A DNA stretch of 64,000 nt from Mesorhizobium sp. M2E.F.Ca.ET.219.01.1.1 (GCF_004016445.2 NZ_SADT02000003.1:449231-513230); one strand, 5' to 3'; shown: positions 17,744 through 26,895, numbered from the stretch's first letter. The notes: generated by a model not told the origin, from the letters alone. A program made the numbers and translations.

Positions 17744-18946
17744 TCAGTTTTGATCGTGCCCCGCAGTTGCTACAGGCGCACAGGTGCCGGTGCGATCTGG
17801 CGGTTTCTCAAATACGGCTTTGCGCCATCGGGTCCACCCCAATAGCTGAGCGTCGTTCGCACGGGGAATTGTGTTCACCACGCCGGGCGACTTGACCGTC
17901 CACCGCCGGAGCGCTGAACGGTCCGCTAGTGAGGCGCTCCCCGAATCGTCGTTTATCCCGCTCGCCCCGGACCGGGTGACAGCCAGCGTTGCCGCTACGC
18001 TGCGGAGAAAAACCGTCAGCGCGTGGCATTCGGACATAAGCTGATCGACGCCAAGAATAAGCCCCACGGAGGTGACCGGTGCGGCCGGAACAAGAAAGAG
18101 CGTTGCAGCCATTGTGACGAGGCCTGCACCGGTAATGCGGGTTGTTCCGTTCGAAGGGAACAATGCGACAAACAGCATGAGGATCCGGCAGCCGATCGGG
18201 AGATCAGTTTTCGTCGCTTGGGCGATGAAAAGGGCGGCGAGCATCATATTCGTGCCGTCCAGATTGAATGGAATGAGACCCACGACCGAATGCGTGGCGC
18301 CGGCCCTTTCCATCTTCTCCATGAGCGAGGCCAGCGCGGCCTCTGAGGAGGACATTGCGAGCAGCAGCTCGTCCTTGATGTATCGGACGAGAGAGAAGAG
18401 CGAGCGGCCGTTGTAGCGGCAGACCGCGCCGAACAGGACCGAGAGGAACAAGACTTGCAGGATGTCGCCTTCCGCGAAGGCATTGGCAATCGTTGACGGG
18501 ATGATGTTCATCAGGAAGCTGGTCACGGACTGCTCGTGAGCCGTGGCCACATAGCCCTTAACGGCTTGGACATCGAGCGAGGCCGGATCGATGTTGAGGC
18601 CGGCGCCAGGCTGAACGATATTCGCGACAATCAGCCCGACAACAAAAGCGAGCGTCGAAAAGGTGAGAAAATAGACCATCGCCTTGGCGGCAACTCGGCC
18701 GACCTTCTGCAGATCGCTCATGCCGGCAATGCCGGTCGCCATTGTCAGGAAGATGACAGGTACGGTGATTATCTTGACGACATCGACGAAGGCATCGCCG
18801 AGCGGCTTCAGGCTGTGGCCGGTCTCCAAATGGAAATAGCCGATTGCGGCACCCAGGATTATGGCGGCAAGTACCTGCACGTAGGTCCGGGCAAAATGGC
18901 GCTTGCGGGGCGCTGCGATCGCGCGGGGAACTCTTGGAACCAACAC
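17744..18946 (-). pseudogene. dctA: Collapsed C4-dicarboxylate transporter DctA
   Basis: The frame is open for 400 residues from a GTG (AAGGAG seven bases upstream) and is clearly DctA: TYVQVLAAIILGAAIGYF, PVIFLTMATGIAGMSDL, SSSEAAL, FNLDGTN, ALFIAQAT and LILGVDQLMSECHALT. However, it lacks roughly 75 residues expected between VLFLSVLFG and AVCRYNG, covering about two membrane helices. It also lacks most of the VIPTGYS motif before FNLDGTN and the residues after GTN. The C-terminus after VAATLAV is unlike DctA. All losses are in frame. Transport of succinate or malate is therefore unlikely although the frame is intact. A sigma-54 promoter precedes it. Confidence 0.75.
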
Positions 18947-19028
18947 CGTCTCTCTCCTTGACCGGATCGGGGTGGGGCTCCTCCCTCTCCCATGCAGTGC
19001 TCCGGTCGAACGCTGCGCCCACTTCGGC

Positions 19029-19043
19029 GCAAACGATGTGCCA
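19029..19043 (-). promoter_or_regulatory. Sigma-54 promoter of dctA
   Basis: On the minus strand TGGCACATCGTTTGC matches the -24/-12 consensus, 83 bases before the dctA start. DctA genes in rhizobia are classically sigma-54 dependent (DctD or NifA activated). An inverted repeat GTTGC-N5-GCAAC at 19126-19140 upstream could be an activator site; no TGT-N10-ACA was seen. Confidence 0.75.
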
Positions 19044-19650
19044 AATAGCAAAGAGGGGAAAACGCGCAGGACCTCACGCAATGCTTGCGATTCGCTCTCC
19101 CACACTCGTGCAGTGGTTGCCTGTCGCAACTATGGAAGGGTCGATTCTTGGGAACTCCAAAGGCCGCTCTTTGCGTCGAGCAGCTTGGCTGCCTGGAAGG
19201 TTCCCTCTTTGCCTTGCGGTCTGCGAGCTGAGTCCAGATCGTCATCATTTGGCTGCGCGCCGCACGGGGCTCGAAAGATTCAATCGAGGACGGGTCCTCT
19301 TGGAAAACGGGGGCAGCGTTGGTCAAGCCCTTCCACCCTGCTGTCCCAATGGTGTTCAGAAGCTCAGTTCACGATCAAGCGATGGATCAGCGTCATCTGG
19401 CGTTTGCGCCATCGCGGCGGCGTTGCAACGGGTCTGCCAAAGATGAGAAGGCCGCGAGGCAGGGTCCGAGACCTAGACTCCAACCTCATAGCGCGCTCGG
19501 CTCGCGTTCGGAAGGTTCGAACCGCAGCACGATCAGGTGGCGACACCGTTGGTCGGAACCGGAACCCGACGAATGATCGTTCGTGACCGACATCTGTGAA
19601 CAAGCAGTATGTGTCATTGCAATCACCACCCGTTGCGCGGAAATGCCCAT
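19044..19650. other. Gene-free stretch upstream of dctA
   Basis: Roughly 600 bases between the dctA promoter and the next plus-strand gene. Only the GTTGC-N5-GCAAC repeat stands out. No frame here shows a recognisable protein. Confidence 0.4.
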
Positions 19651-20040
19651 ATGGCCGTGAATGAACTGGATTTGGTGATTTTCCAGATGGCGGTGGAAAG
19701 CGTCCGCTTGCTCTCTTCAAGCTTTGATGAGAAGGCGGCTGAGATAGCCACGAGGAGCCGTGGTAGCCTTCTTTTTGACGTGCGGGTGGACGGTGACCTG
19801 GAGGTCCAGCGAGTCGCAGCCATTGGATATCCAGGCGACAAGATCGGTGTGGTGGCATTGGACCGAGAGGGCCTTGTTAGCTGTTGTTGCCTAGTCAATG
19901 GCACCTTCTCACCTTTCATTGCACCGTTGGAGAACTGGACCAGCATGCCCCTTTCGATGCAGGCCCAGATCGATGTCACAGGCTATGCGAGGCTCCTTCT
20001 GGCCGCCTTGCGAAATGCTGGACATATGCTGGACAGGTAG
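19651..20040 (+). CDS. Hypothetical protein
   Basis: A 129-residue protein I do not recognise. It begins MAVNELDLVIFQMAVESVRLLSSSFDEKA, a helical stretch, then alternates beta-like segments (GSLLFDVRVDGDLEVQRVAAIGYPGDKIGVVALDREGLVSCC) and ends with a helix. There is no signal peptide or membrane span. Residue composition looks like a genuine small soluble protein. The ribosome site is weak, and an in-frame start 42 bases earlier is possible. Its neighbours give no functional clue. Confidence 0.5.
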   Translation: MAVNELDLVIFQMAVESVRLLSSSFDEKAAEIATRSRGSLLFDVRVDGDLEVQRVAAIGYPGDKIGVVALDREGLVSCCCLVNGTFSPFIAPLENWTSMPLSMQAQIDVTGYARLLLAALRNAGHMLDR

Positions 20041-20229
20041 CATCGCGATGATGTCTGTGATGAGATGGTGCAAACGGCTGGATGAGGCGATCGCTTGCTG
20101 GCAGCTTTGGCAACAAAGCGATCGGTGAGTTCGCAATGCTGGAACACGTCCTTTAGACTCTGCAGTTAAGTTAGCGGACTACCATCTGACGAATGCCCTC
20201 TGACAGTCTGCATGGCGCGGCATGCCCTC

Positions 20230-20475
20230 TTAGGAATGCAGCCGTGGTTCTACACCATCGGCTGTTTTTGTGTCGAAGGCGACGGGCACGCCATGAACGA
20301 AGGAAGCGGCCGCCAACAGTTCCTCCAACTCGCGGTCGGTGGCCTTGCATGCCGGCATTAGTGTTCGGATGGCGCGGATCGCCTGCGCCATGGAGAGAAA
20401 GCGGACCCTTCCCCTGGAAAGGACATAGGCTTCTGCGGCTTTTTCGACGGTGACGGTGTGAAACGAATTGGTCAT
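20230..20475 (-). CDS. Hypothetical small protein
   Basis: An 81-residue protein (MTNSFHTVTVEKAAEAYVLSRGRVRFLSMAQAIRAIRTLMPACKATDRELEELLAAASFVHGVPVAFDTK). It looks soluble and mixed helical, and resembles small uncharacterised proteins frequent on rhizobial symbiotic replicons. A GGGAGG about nine bases before the ATG supports the start. A plus-strand frame whose ATG overlaps this one (20474) lacks a ribosome site and was rejected. Confidence 0.6.
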   Translation of the reverse strand: MTNSFHTVTVEKAAEAYVLSRGRVRFLSMAQAIRAIRTLMPACKATDRELEELLAAASFVHGVPVAFDTKTADGVEPRLHS

Positions 20476-20649
20476 GACGAATTCCTCCCTGAACCCTGAC
20501 CAACCCGACTTATGGCACGAATTCGACCGCCTTCAAGCCTATGTCCGATTGCGGACAATAGCTGCGATTCGTTCAAAACCGCTGATGCTTTTGGGCGACC
20601 TGGTGAGGGGCAAGGAGACGTCGGCTGAACCCGTTTCAACCGACATGCT

Positions 20650-21321
20650 TCAGGCAGCGGCCAGGCCGAAATAACGCTGCTCCTCCTTGTCATAAGCGCC
20701 ATGTGTGAGCTTTATCAATCCGGCACGGTCGATGATCGTGATCTCGCCGCGCTTGGCGTGCACCAGTCCTCGATACTCAAGCATTTGCAGGGCCGTGGTG
20801 ACCCCGGGCGGTGGGCGCGAGCATGGTCGCCAGAAATTCATGCGTCGGGAGGATCTTATCTCCTTCCGCACGGTCGTGGACCATCAGCTGCCAGCGGGCC
20901 AGCCGTTCTTCGATCTTGGAGTGGCCATTGACCAGTGCCGTCCGGCATGATTGGACGAGGAACGCGTGGGCATAATCCAGCACTGAGGTGCGAAGCGACG
21001 GGCTAATCGCAGGGCGAAGGTTTTCAACCGGCAGGCGCCAGGTAGTGCTTTCCTTTCCGAGAATGACGGCAATTCCTTTCATCCCGTCATAGCCGACAAT
21101 GCCGACTTCACCTTGCCGCCCGCCGGTCATGGTGGCGACCACCGACGCGATGCCCCTCTCGGGAAAATATACGTTCTTGATCGGCTGATGCGCGACCTCC
21201 AACTGGTCCTTGATGCCCGGTTCGACGTGATGCAGCGATGGTCGCAAAAGCGCGAAGTCCTGCGGGGTGAGGGCTTCAGCACCTGGTCGCGAAAGAGGGA
21301 TCGGGCAAGGCTCTCTTCCAA
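20650..21321 (-). pseudogene. Broken Crp/Fnr-family regulator
   Basis: The cyclic-nucleotide-binding-like half reads LTPQDFALLRPSLHHVEPGIKDQLEVAHQPIKNVYFPERGIASVVATM ... EVGIVGYDGMKGIAVILG. It continues through ALVNGHSKIEERLARWQLMVHDR to LPTHEFLATML. One base too many in the run around 20815 then shifts the frame, and the DNA-binding half continues as PGVTTALQMLEYRGLVHAKRGEITIIDRAGLIKL. A segment after WRLPVENL also looks shortened, and the N-terminus (ESLARSLFRDQVL) sits in another frame. Three lesions make a functional regulator unlikely. Its original target is unknown. Confidence 0.75.
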
Positions 21322-21846
21322 CGGGGCAAGAGCGCGTACGTCTTACTGTCGGCTGCACCGAAGTAAATGCCGGCCGATGCCAAAGCATAGGCTTCGAAAC
21401 GCGCGATTGCAAAGCCCTGTCGGGGCAGTGCAGTCATGCTAGAAGTCGCGCCGCCTACGATAGGCAGCGGATGACATGATTCCCTTCTGCGGCGGCCACC
21501 AAGAACGGCTCGGGCACGCTTTAATCGTTCATACACAAGCTCGCAGGAATGTAAGCAGCGGAACAATCGGGTGATTCGTACCGCCCTGCCCTTTCAGAGA
21601 TCAAGTCATTGGACGTCAATTCGGCTGGAACGCCTCGTCGAACGGCCCAGGAAAATGCAGCCGGATGAGCAATGGTGGTTCACCTTATGTGCGGTCCCGG
21701 ATATGCGGTCCGGCGGCTCATCTCCCAATAGCTTGTCGATGGGGAAGTGGAACTCGTCATGTCGCCGCGAACCGTCACCGCGCTAGCGGGGCTCTTTTGA
21801 AGACGCCGGTGTTTTTCTTTGTGGAACTGAATCTGTGAGGTGATTG
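21322..21846. other. Gene-free stretch
   Basis: About 520 bases upstream of the broken Crp/Fnr gene. No coding frame, IS end or RNA gene is recognisable. Confidence 0.4.
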
Positions 21847-22095
21847 ATGCATGAATCAAACATTTGCGTATTTCCGCTGCATCGGCGACGTATATTGGTC
21901 GAAAGTATCGCCCAGGCCCTCGAGACCAAGAACGGCGAGGCGGCGAGTGCGTTCTGGCGCTGTGCTGCCAAGAAAATGCTCATTCAATTGTCCGATGTAG
22001 GAATTGCGCCAGAGCTCGCTGCGCAGGAGGTTGGAAGCCTTCTTCATGCGGTCTTGGACGACATGGCCAACCGAACGGTAATGCACAAAGCATAG
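21847..22095 (+). CDS. Small conserved rhizobial protein (DUF6074-like)
   Basis: 82 residues from the ATG at 21847, with TGAGGTG upstream. The sequence (FPLHRRRILVESIAQALETKNGEAASAFWRCAAKKMLIQLSDVGIAPELAAQEVGSLLHAVLDDMA) is a short helical protein like those widespread on rhizobial symbiotic plasmids and islands, often with RR.LVE...LE...G..A..FWR. The function is unknown. An in-frame TTG one codon earlier is an alternative start. No operon partner is nearby. Confidence 0.7.
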   Translation: MHESNICVFPLHRRRILVESIAQALETKNGEAASAFWRCAAKKMLIQLSDVGIAPELAAQEVGSLLHAVLDDMANRTVMHKA

Positions 22096-22461
22096 GCTCG
22101 GGCGCTGTTGGACCGCGCGTCAGCTCGGGTCCTTATCAGGGGACTGCTCCGACTGGCCGACGGTCCGGCCAAACCGGCATACCGGCAAAGGTTTGAGGTT
22201 GCGATCGCTCACGGCGGCCGGTCCAATATTCTAAGACGACCTCAGAAGCCACGTTGGCTTCTTTGGACGAAGCGGAGGGGCGCCATTTTGGCGTGCTCAC
22301 GCTGGACTGCGGGTTGCGCCTACGGAAATCCAAAGTCCGGCCGCGCGAGCCAATCGACCGGAACAGTCGAAAGCTCGTGGGGGCGGGTCCGCTCACCCTC
22401 ACGGCGGCGGTGGCGGCCGTGAGCAGACTTAACTCAAGTCACGGCTGAGCATCCGCAGGCG
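22096..22461. other. Gene-free stretch downstream of traI
   Basis: About 365 bases with no recognisable gene. A half-match to a tts box (TCGAAAGCT near 22370) was noted and rejected. Confidence 0.4.
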
Positions 22462-23094
22462 CTATGCCGATTGGATGAGAACTGGTTGCCACAACACCGG
22501 CCCGTTGAGGCGTCCCCTCCAGCGGATGCGCAAGAGACTGGCGTAGGAAATATCGAGGAAGCCGGCGACTGCCTCGGTGTTGCCGACCTGCTTGGGCTGT
22601 CCGATACGTGACAACGGCCAGGTGGCGAGACGAAGGATCCTTTCGATGCGCGTATCTGTCACCGTTACGATCCCGGAGAGATTGTTGGCCAAGCCGAATT
22701 CGATGATCCCCGCGAAGAGCTCGTAGGTTGCTTGGGCCAGGCCGCCAGCTGCCTTCGGCGCTGTCGCAGGGAGATCGAGCGCGAAACGACTACTCTCCCA
22801 GATATCGGCACTCGCAGGGACCACCATCTCATCCAGCAGCGTCGGAAACGTATCGCGCAACATTGTCGGTCCGGTGGTCGGCAAAAGGCGGACGCAGCCG
22901 CAAGTTCGCCAATCGGACCCCTTGAGAAGCAGGTAGACGGGGTTCAGGCTGTCAAACGGGTCCGTTTCCATTTCGCCTTCGGTCTGCACTTCCCAATCGA
23001 GCCGCTTCTTGAAAACCCGATACCTAAGTCCGTGCATTTCCTTGAGTTCGCTCGCAAACTCGGCGTAGCAGTCGGGTGTTATCAGCTGCATCAT
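22462..23094 (-). CDS. traI: Acyl-homoserine-lactone synthase (LuxI/TraI family)
   Basis: A 210-residue protein making acyl-HSL from SAM and acyl-ACP. The LuxI landmarks are in place: LRYRVFKKRLDW (R24, F28, W34), D45, CGCVRLLPTTGPTMLRDTFP, and ESSRFAL with the conserved Glu-Arg pair. The length is right for TraI. The ATG at 23094 has GGAG six bases upstream. A lux-box inverted repeat lies about 60 bases before the start and a luxR-type gene lies upstream on the same strand, a classic autoinduction layout. In M. loti symbiosis islands TraR/TraI signalling controls excision through rdfS. The island has two traI copies; which one this is cannot be told here. Confidence 0.9.
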   Translation of the reverse strand: MMQLITPDCYAEFASELKEMHGLRYRVFKKRLDWEVQTEGEMETDPFDSLNPVYLLLKGSDWRTCGCVRLLPTTGPTMLRDTFPTLLDEMVVPASADIWESSRFALDLPATAPKAAGGLAQATYELFAGIIEFGLANNLSGIVTVTDTRIERILRLATWPLSRIGQPKQVGNTEAVAGFLDISYASLLRIRWRGRLNGPVLWQPVLIQSA

Positions 23095-23152
23095 TGTCGT
23101 CTCCGTGCGGGATGTGTCCACGCAATCGAAGGGCAAAGCCGTCATGAATGCA

Positions 23153-23172
23153 GCCTGTAGACCTTTACAGCT
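23153..23172 (-). promoter_or_regulatory. Lux/tra box upstream of traI
   Basis: CTGTA-N6-TACAG is a perfect inverted repeat within a 20-bp site like the LuxR/TraR consensus (ACCTGT...ACAGGT). It lies between the LuxR-type gene and traI, about 60 bases before the traI ATG. Confidence 0.82.
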
Positions 23173-23186
23173 AGACTTGGAGAGGA

Positions 23187-23906
23187 TCAGGATCTCGCCC
23201 GAGCAGCCATCCGCACTACGGCCTGGTTGATGGTTCGCACGCCAAGCTTCGCCTTGGCGTTTTCCTGATGGAAGGTCACGGTGCGTTTCGAGACACCGAG
23301 AATCTGGCTGATATCCCAGGCCGACTTGCCGCACGCCGCCCATTTCAGGCACTCGAACTCCCGCCGGGTGAGCGTTATGCCATCTACCACGCAATCTTCG
23401 GCGAGCCTGCGCCGGGCATGGATATGAACGTTGATCGCAACCAGTTGCATTGCTTTTTCGTAGCGCGTCAGCGACCTCAGAAATGGCGGATGCGCCTCGT
23501 TGGAGGCGAAGGTCAGTGCGGCGAACCGGCCGCGATGATCATGCATCGACATGGTCAGTCCGCCGCGAATGCCGAACTCAGCTGCTTTTTCCAGGACTTC
23601 CTGCTGAGAGGTCGGCAAATAACGGTGATCGCGGTCCACACCCCAGTCGAAGGTATCCCAGCCCCGCAGTCCCCGCAGGATCACGGGATCCACGCTGTGG
23701 TAGCGCTGTTGCAGGTAATGTGATGTCCATGATGATGGATAATTCGAGATCAATCGCGGCCTGTCGCCGGAAGCGGATGGGTAGGTGAAATAAGCGAAGA
23801 GCGGAAAGTCGAACCCGGCTGCGGCGGACGCCATTGCCTCATGGAGATCGACGGCATCGACGCTTGCAGAGAGTTGCTCGACCAAGGTTTCAAATACGCG
23901 ATGCAT
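23187..23906 (-). CDS. traR: LuxR-family quorum-sensing regulator (TraR-like)
   Basis: A 239-residue protein with an autoinducer-binding domain (YPSSWTSHYLQQRYHSVDPVI ... TFDWGVDRDHRYLPTSQQEVLEKAAEFGIRGGLTMSMHDHRGRFAALTFAS) carrying the conserved Trp, Tyr and Asp-Pro residues of TraR/LuxR. The C-terminal LuxR HTH is LTRREFECLKWAACGKSAWDISQILGVSKRTVTFHQENAKAKLGVRTINQAVV. It should bind the lux box at 23153 when loaded with acyl-HSL. It lies directly upstream of traI. The symbol rests on context and family, not on a verified orthology. Confidence 0.87.
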   Translation of the reverse strand: MHRVFETLVEQLSASVDAVDLHEAMASAAAGFDFPLFAYFTYPSASGDRPRLISNYPSSWTSHYLQQRYHSVDPVILRGLRGWDTFDWGVDRDHRYLPTSQQEVLEKAAEFGIRGGLTMSMHDHRGRFAALTFASNEAHPPFLRSLTRYEKAMQLVAINVHIHARRRLAEDCVVDGITLTRREFECLKWAACGKSAWDISQILGVSKRTVTFHQENAKAKLGVRTINQAVVRMAARARS

Positions 23907-24004
23907 CTGCGCTTAGCGTACCTCGCGGAGGTTGCTGGAAGCCGACGGAGACGTGGTTCTAAATGATGGCCTGTCCCTGCAGGGCATACGACGCGCCGCC
24001 GTCA

Positions 24005-24913
24005 TCACCGCAATTGCTGTGCTGCTTCCGATTGGAGAGAGCTCCGCCCACCTGACCAACTACCGATGGGTGATATTGCGACGTTATCGATGAGCCGCGT
24101 GTCGCCAAGCCAAGCCGCAGCAAGCAAGCGTGCCGGTCGGTCAAGGCTTGCTAACGATTGCAGGTCTGTTTCTCCGCGCAGCTCCAGGTATTCGAGCTCG
24201 CGATAGCCGGCAGCCAGAATTGCTGCACGCGCTTCATCAAGCGTAGGCAGGATGGGGGAGCCGCGTGCAAGCCGCTCGGCCGTATCGAGCAGGACCGATG
24301 CTAGTTTTGGGGCAATGGCGCGTTGGGCTGGGGAGAGCCGCACGTTACGCGACGATAGCGCAAGACCATCGGCTTCGCGGACTGTCGGACAGGGCACAAT
24401 AGTGATCGGAATGTCGAGATCCCGGACCAAGCGCCTGACAAGCTGAAGTTGCTGAAAATCCTTTTCGCCAAAAAAGGCGAAGTCAGCGCCGGCCTGCAGG
24501 AAGAGCTTGGCCACGACCGTCGCCACGCCATTGAAATGGCCGGGCCGGAATGCGCCGCAAAGGCATTCGCTGATGCCGGACACTGAAACGGCCGTGGCGA
24601 AGCCCACCTGGTACATTTCCTCTGTGTCCGGCACATAGAGCAGATGCGTGCCCAGCAGAGCGAGCTTGGCAGCATCGTCGCTTTCCGTCCGAGGGTAGGC
24701 AATCAGGTCGGCGGGGCTGTTGAACTGCTTGGGGTTTACGAACAGCGTCACGATCACCCGCTCGGCCCTTTCGAGCGCCTTCCGCACGAGGCTCAGATGC
24801 CCGTCGTGCAAGGCTCCCATGGTCGGCACAATACCGATCGTGGCACCCGAGCGACGCCATTGCGCAACGACGCCGCGCAGCTCGCTCACGGTTCGAGCGA
24901 TCGGCACGCTCAT
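24005..24913 (-). CDS. panC: Pantothenate synthetase
   Basis: A 302-residue enzyme that joins pantoate and beta-alanine using ATP, the last step of vitamin B5 synthesis. The landmarks are VPTMGALHDGHLSLV (HxGH), FVNPKQFN, FRPGHFNGVATVVAKLF, FGEKDFQQLQLVRRL and SSRN. All are normal. Its ATG overlaps the panB stop as ATGA. The C-terminal 20 residues (GSWSGGRSSLQSEAAQQLR) extend past the usual end. Symbiosis islands of Mesorhizobium are known to carry panBC. Confidence 0.97.
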   Translation of the reverse strand: MSVPIARTVSELRGVVAQWRRSGATIGIVPTMGALHDGHLSLVRKALERAERVIVTLFVNPKQFNSPADLIAYPRTESDDAAKLALLGTHLLYVPDTEEMYQVGFATAVSVSGISECLCGAFRPGHFNGVATVVAKLFLQAGADFAFFGEKDFQQLQLVRRLVRDLDIPITIVPCPTVREADGLALSSRNVRLSPAQRAIAPKLASVLLDTAERLARGSPILPTLDEARAAILAAGYRELEYLELRGETDLQSLASLDRPARLLAAAWLGDTRLIDNVAISPIGSWSGGRSSLQSEAAQQLR

Positions 24914-25746
24914 GTGAAGTCACCGGCCTTCAAGGCGTTGACATAGAGATGTTCGACCGCCGGAAAGTGCCGGTTCCGCACATCGGTGGCGTAAGCGGCG
25001 ATTGCCGCCTCAGCCTGCTCACCGAGCTCGGCATAGCGTTTGACGAACTTCGGCCGAAATGAGGTGAAGAGCCCGAGCATATCGTGGCTCACCAGAATCT
25101 GGCCGTCGCAAGCTGGCGAGGCACCGATGCCGATTGTGGGTATGTCGATATCGGCGGTTATCTGCCGTGCAAGCTGCTCCGGTATCTTTTCCAGCACCAA
25201 GGAGAAGGCGCCCGCTTCGGTTACCGCCCTGGCGTCGCGCCTGATCCGCTCTGCATCGGCTCCCCGGCCCTGCACACGATAGCCTCCAAACGTGTTTACC
25301 GCCTGCGGCGTCAGGCCCACATGGGCCATGACAGGTACGCCGCGCGCGGTAAGGAAGCGGATGGTTTCCGAGATGGTCTCGCCGCCCTCGATCTTTACCG
25401 CTGAACAACCGGTCTCACCCATCACGCGCGCAGCGTTGCCGAAAGCGTGCTCTGGGCTTTCCTCGTAGGAACCGAAGGGCAGGTCGACGACCATCAGCGC
25501 GTGTTCAAGGCCGCGGCGAACGGCCTGTCCGTGCATGATCATCATGTCGAGCGTGACCCCCAGCGTCGACGACAGGCCGTGCAGCACCATGCCGACGCTG
25601 TCGCCGACAAGAACGATGTCGCAGTGGCGATCGAGCAGCCTCGCGACCGGCGTGGTGTAGGCCGTCAAGCATACAAGTGGCGTCTGGCCTTTTCGCGATC
25701 GAATATCTGGAGGAGTCATCCCTTTTATCTCACCAGCCGCGCTCAA
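24910..25746 (-). CDS. panB: Ketopantoate hydroxymethyltransferase
   Basis: A 278-residue enzyme that makes ketopantoate from alpha-ketoisovalerate using methylene-tetrahydrofolate, the first committed step of pantothenate synthesis. Family marks include LVCLTAYTTPVARLLDRHCDIVLVGDSVGMVLHG, MVVDLPFGSYE, AVKIEGG, VPVMAHVGLTPQ, LVLEKIP and IGIGASPACDGQILVSHDMLGLF. It is first in a two-gene panBC operon, with a 171-base gap to nrtR transcribed away from it. No operator was clear in that gap. Confidence 0.97.
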   Translation of the reverse strand: MSAAGEIKGMTPPDIRSRKGQTPLVCLTAYTTPVARLLDRHCDIVLVGDSVGMVLHGLSSTLGVTLDMMIMHGQAVRRGLEHALMVVDLPFGSYEESPEHAFGNAARVMGETGCSAVKIEGGETISETIRFLTARGVPVMAHVGLTPQAVNTFGGYRVQGRGADAERIRRDARAVTEAGAFSLVLEKIPEQLARQITADIDIPTIGIGASPACDGQILVSHDMLGLFTSFRPKFVKRYAELGEQAEAAIAAYATDVRNRHFPAVEHLYVNALKAGDFT

Positions 25747-25917
25747 CCGAGGCCCCTTCCCTTACGTTACCAACAGCGGGTGTCGCGTTTGGCATATTTT
25801 TGTGCGACTGCGAAGAGCTAAAAACAGCGCTTGAGTACTCTGGTGTTGACGTGCTGGCTTCCAAGGTTACATTCAATCGATTAAGGCGCTCCGTTGGGCC
25901 AACCCGCTTTCGCAAAC

Positions 25918-26880
25918 ATGGATCCTCAGACAAGAAGAACCAAGAAAGGCAAAGCCGCCGTCAAAGCTGACGAAGCCAAAGTGGACCTGACTGCCGTCGT
26001 GGTCGCCGTAAACGACAGTGAGCCCTGTGTCCTCACAGTCGGTCATGCGGACACCCTCCCTTCTGGACCTTTTGCCCTTGAGCATCGATCACTGCAGTCG
26101 GGTTTGAGGGGGTGGGTGGAGCAGCAGACCGGCCATGCACTTGGATACATCGAGCAACTCTACACCTTCGCCGATCGCGATCGCATCGGCACTGAGCGCC
26201 ACCAGCGCGTCATCTCAATCAGCTATCTCGCATTGACCAGGAAGGAACAGGCAACGAACTCGGCCGCGTGCGGCTGGCAAAGTTGGTACGAATATTTTCC
26301 CTGGGAGGACCACCGCTTCGGCACGCCGCCTGTGCTGCTCGATAGATTGCGGCCCCGCCTGATTGAGTGGGCCGGCGGCGCCAGCGAGCCGACCACTCAA
26401 CGCGAGCGCCGGCAGCGCGCTGCGATAGCCTTCGGCTTCGACGACCGCCATTGGAACGAGGAACTCACGCTCCAACGCTACGAGTTGCTCTATGAAGCTG
26501 GTCTGATTGAGGAGGCCGGTGGCGGCAGGGACGCGATTGCGGCCGCGGCTGGCAAACCAATGGTCGCTGACCACCGTCGTATTCTGGCAACCGGGATCGC
26601 GCGGCTGCGTTCGAAGATCAAATACCGGCCGGTCGTGTTCGAGCTTATGCGGCCTTCCTTCACGCTGCTGCAACTGCAGCGAACCGTGGAAGCTTTGGCT
26701 GGCAGGCTGATCAACAAGCCGAACTTCCGGAGATTGGTCGAGCAGCAGGAACTTGTTGAGGAGACCGGGGAGACCTCCCTCGACACGGGCGGCCGACCGG
26801 CGAAGCTTTATCGCTTCCGGCATGCCGTCCTCGACGACAGGGCTATCGCCGGGACAAAATTACCGCTGGCGCGGGCTTGA
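25918..26880 (+). CDS. nrtR: Nudix-related NAD regulator NrtR
   Basis: A 320-residue protein with an N-terminal Nudix-like domain (VDLTAVVVAVNDSEPCVLTVG ... GLRGWVEQQTGHALGYIEQLYTFADRDR) that has lost the catalytic Nudix box, and a C-terminal winged helix (FELMRPSFTLLQLQRTVEALAGRLINKPNFRRLVEQQELVEETG ... GGRPAKLYRFRH). NrtR binds ADP-ribose and represses NAD biosynthesis genes. It lies just upstream of nadABC, which it should control. The ATG at 25918 lacks a strong ribosome site, and a TTG at 25894 is possible. Confidence 0.9.
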   Translation: MDPQTRRTKKGKAAVKADEAKVDLTAVVVAVNDSEPCVLTVGHADTLPSGPFALEHRSLQSGLRGWVEQQTGHALGYIEQLYTFADRDRIGTERHQRVISISYLALTRKEQATNSAACGWQSWYEYFPWEDHRFGTPPVLLDRLRPRLIEWAGGASEPTTQRERRQRAAIAFGFDDRHWNEELTLQRYELLYEAGLIEEAGGGRDAIAAAAGKPMVADHRRILATGIARLRSKIKYRPVVFELMRPSFTLLQLQRTVEALAGRLINKPNFRRLVEQQELVEETGETSLDTGGRPAKLYRFRHAVLDDRAIAGTKLPLARA

Positions 26881-26895
26881 CATACTTATAGTCAA
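26877..26895 (+). promoter_or_regulatory. Candidate NrtR operator and nadA promoter
   Basis: TTGACATACTTATAGTCAA has TTGAC/GTCAA arms around a TATA-rich centre typical of NrtR sites. It contains a -35-like TTGACA and is followed by TATATT at 26902. It overlaps the nrtR stop codon and lies about 50 bases before nadA. Confidence 0.6.

Noticed and set aside
19505..19525. GGTTCGAACC-like sequence as a possible tRNA T-loop
   Set aside because: No acceptor or anticodon stems could be paired around it.
20474..20674. Plus-strand frame of 66 codons whose ATG overlaps the minus-strand gene start
   Set aside because: No ribosome site, and its start codon overlaps that of the better-supported minus-strand gene.
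22356..22385. TCGAAAGCT half of a tts box
   Set aside because: The left half (TCAGnTT) is absent and no T3SS-related gene follows.
25865..25885. AATCGATT-containing site resembling the end of a nod box, upstream of nrtR
   Set aside because: The other nod-box elements (ATCCA, GATG, ATC) are not at the right distances.
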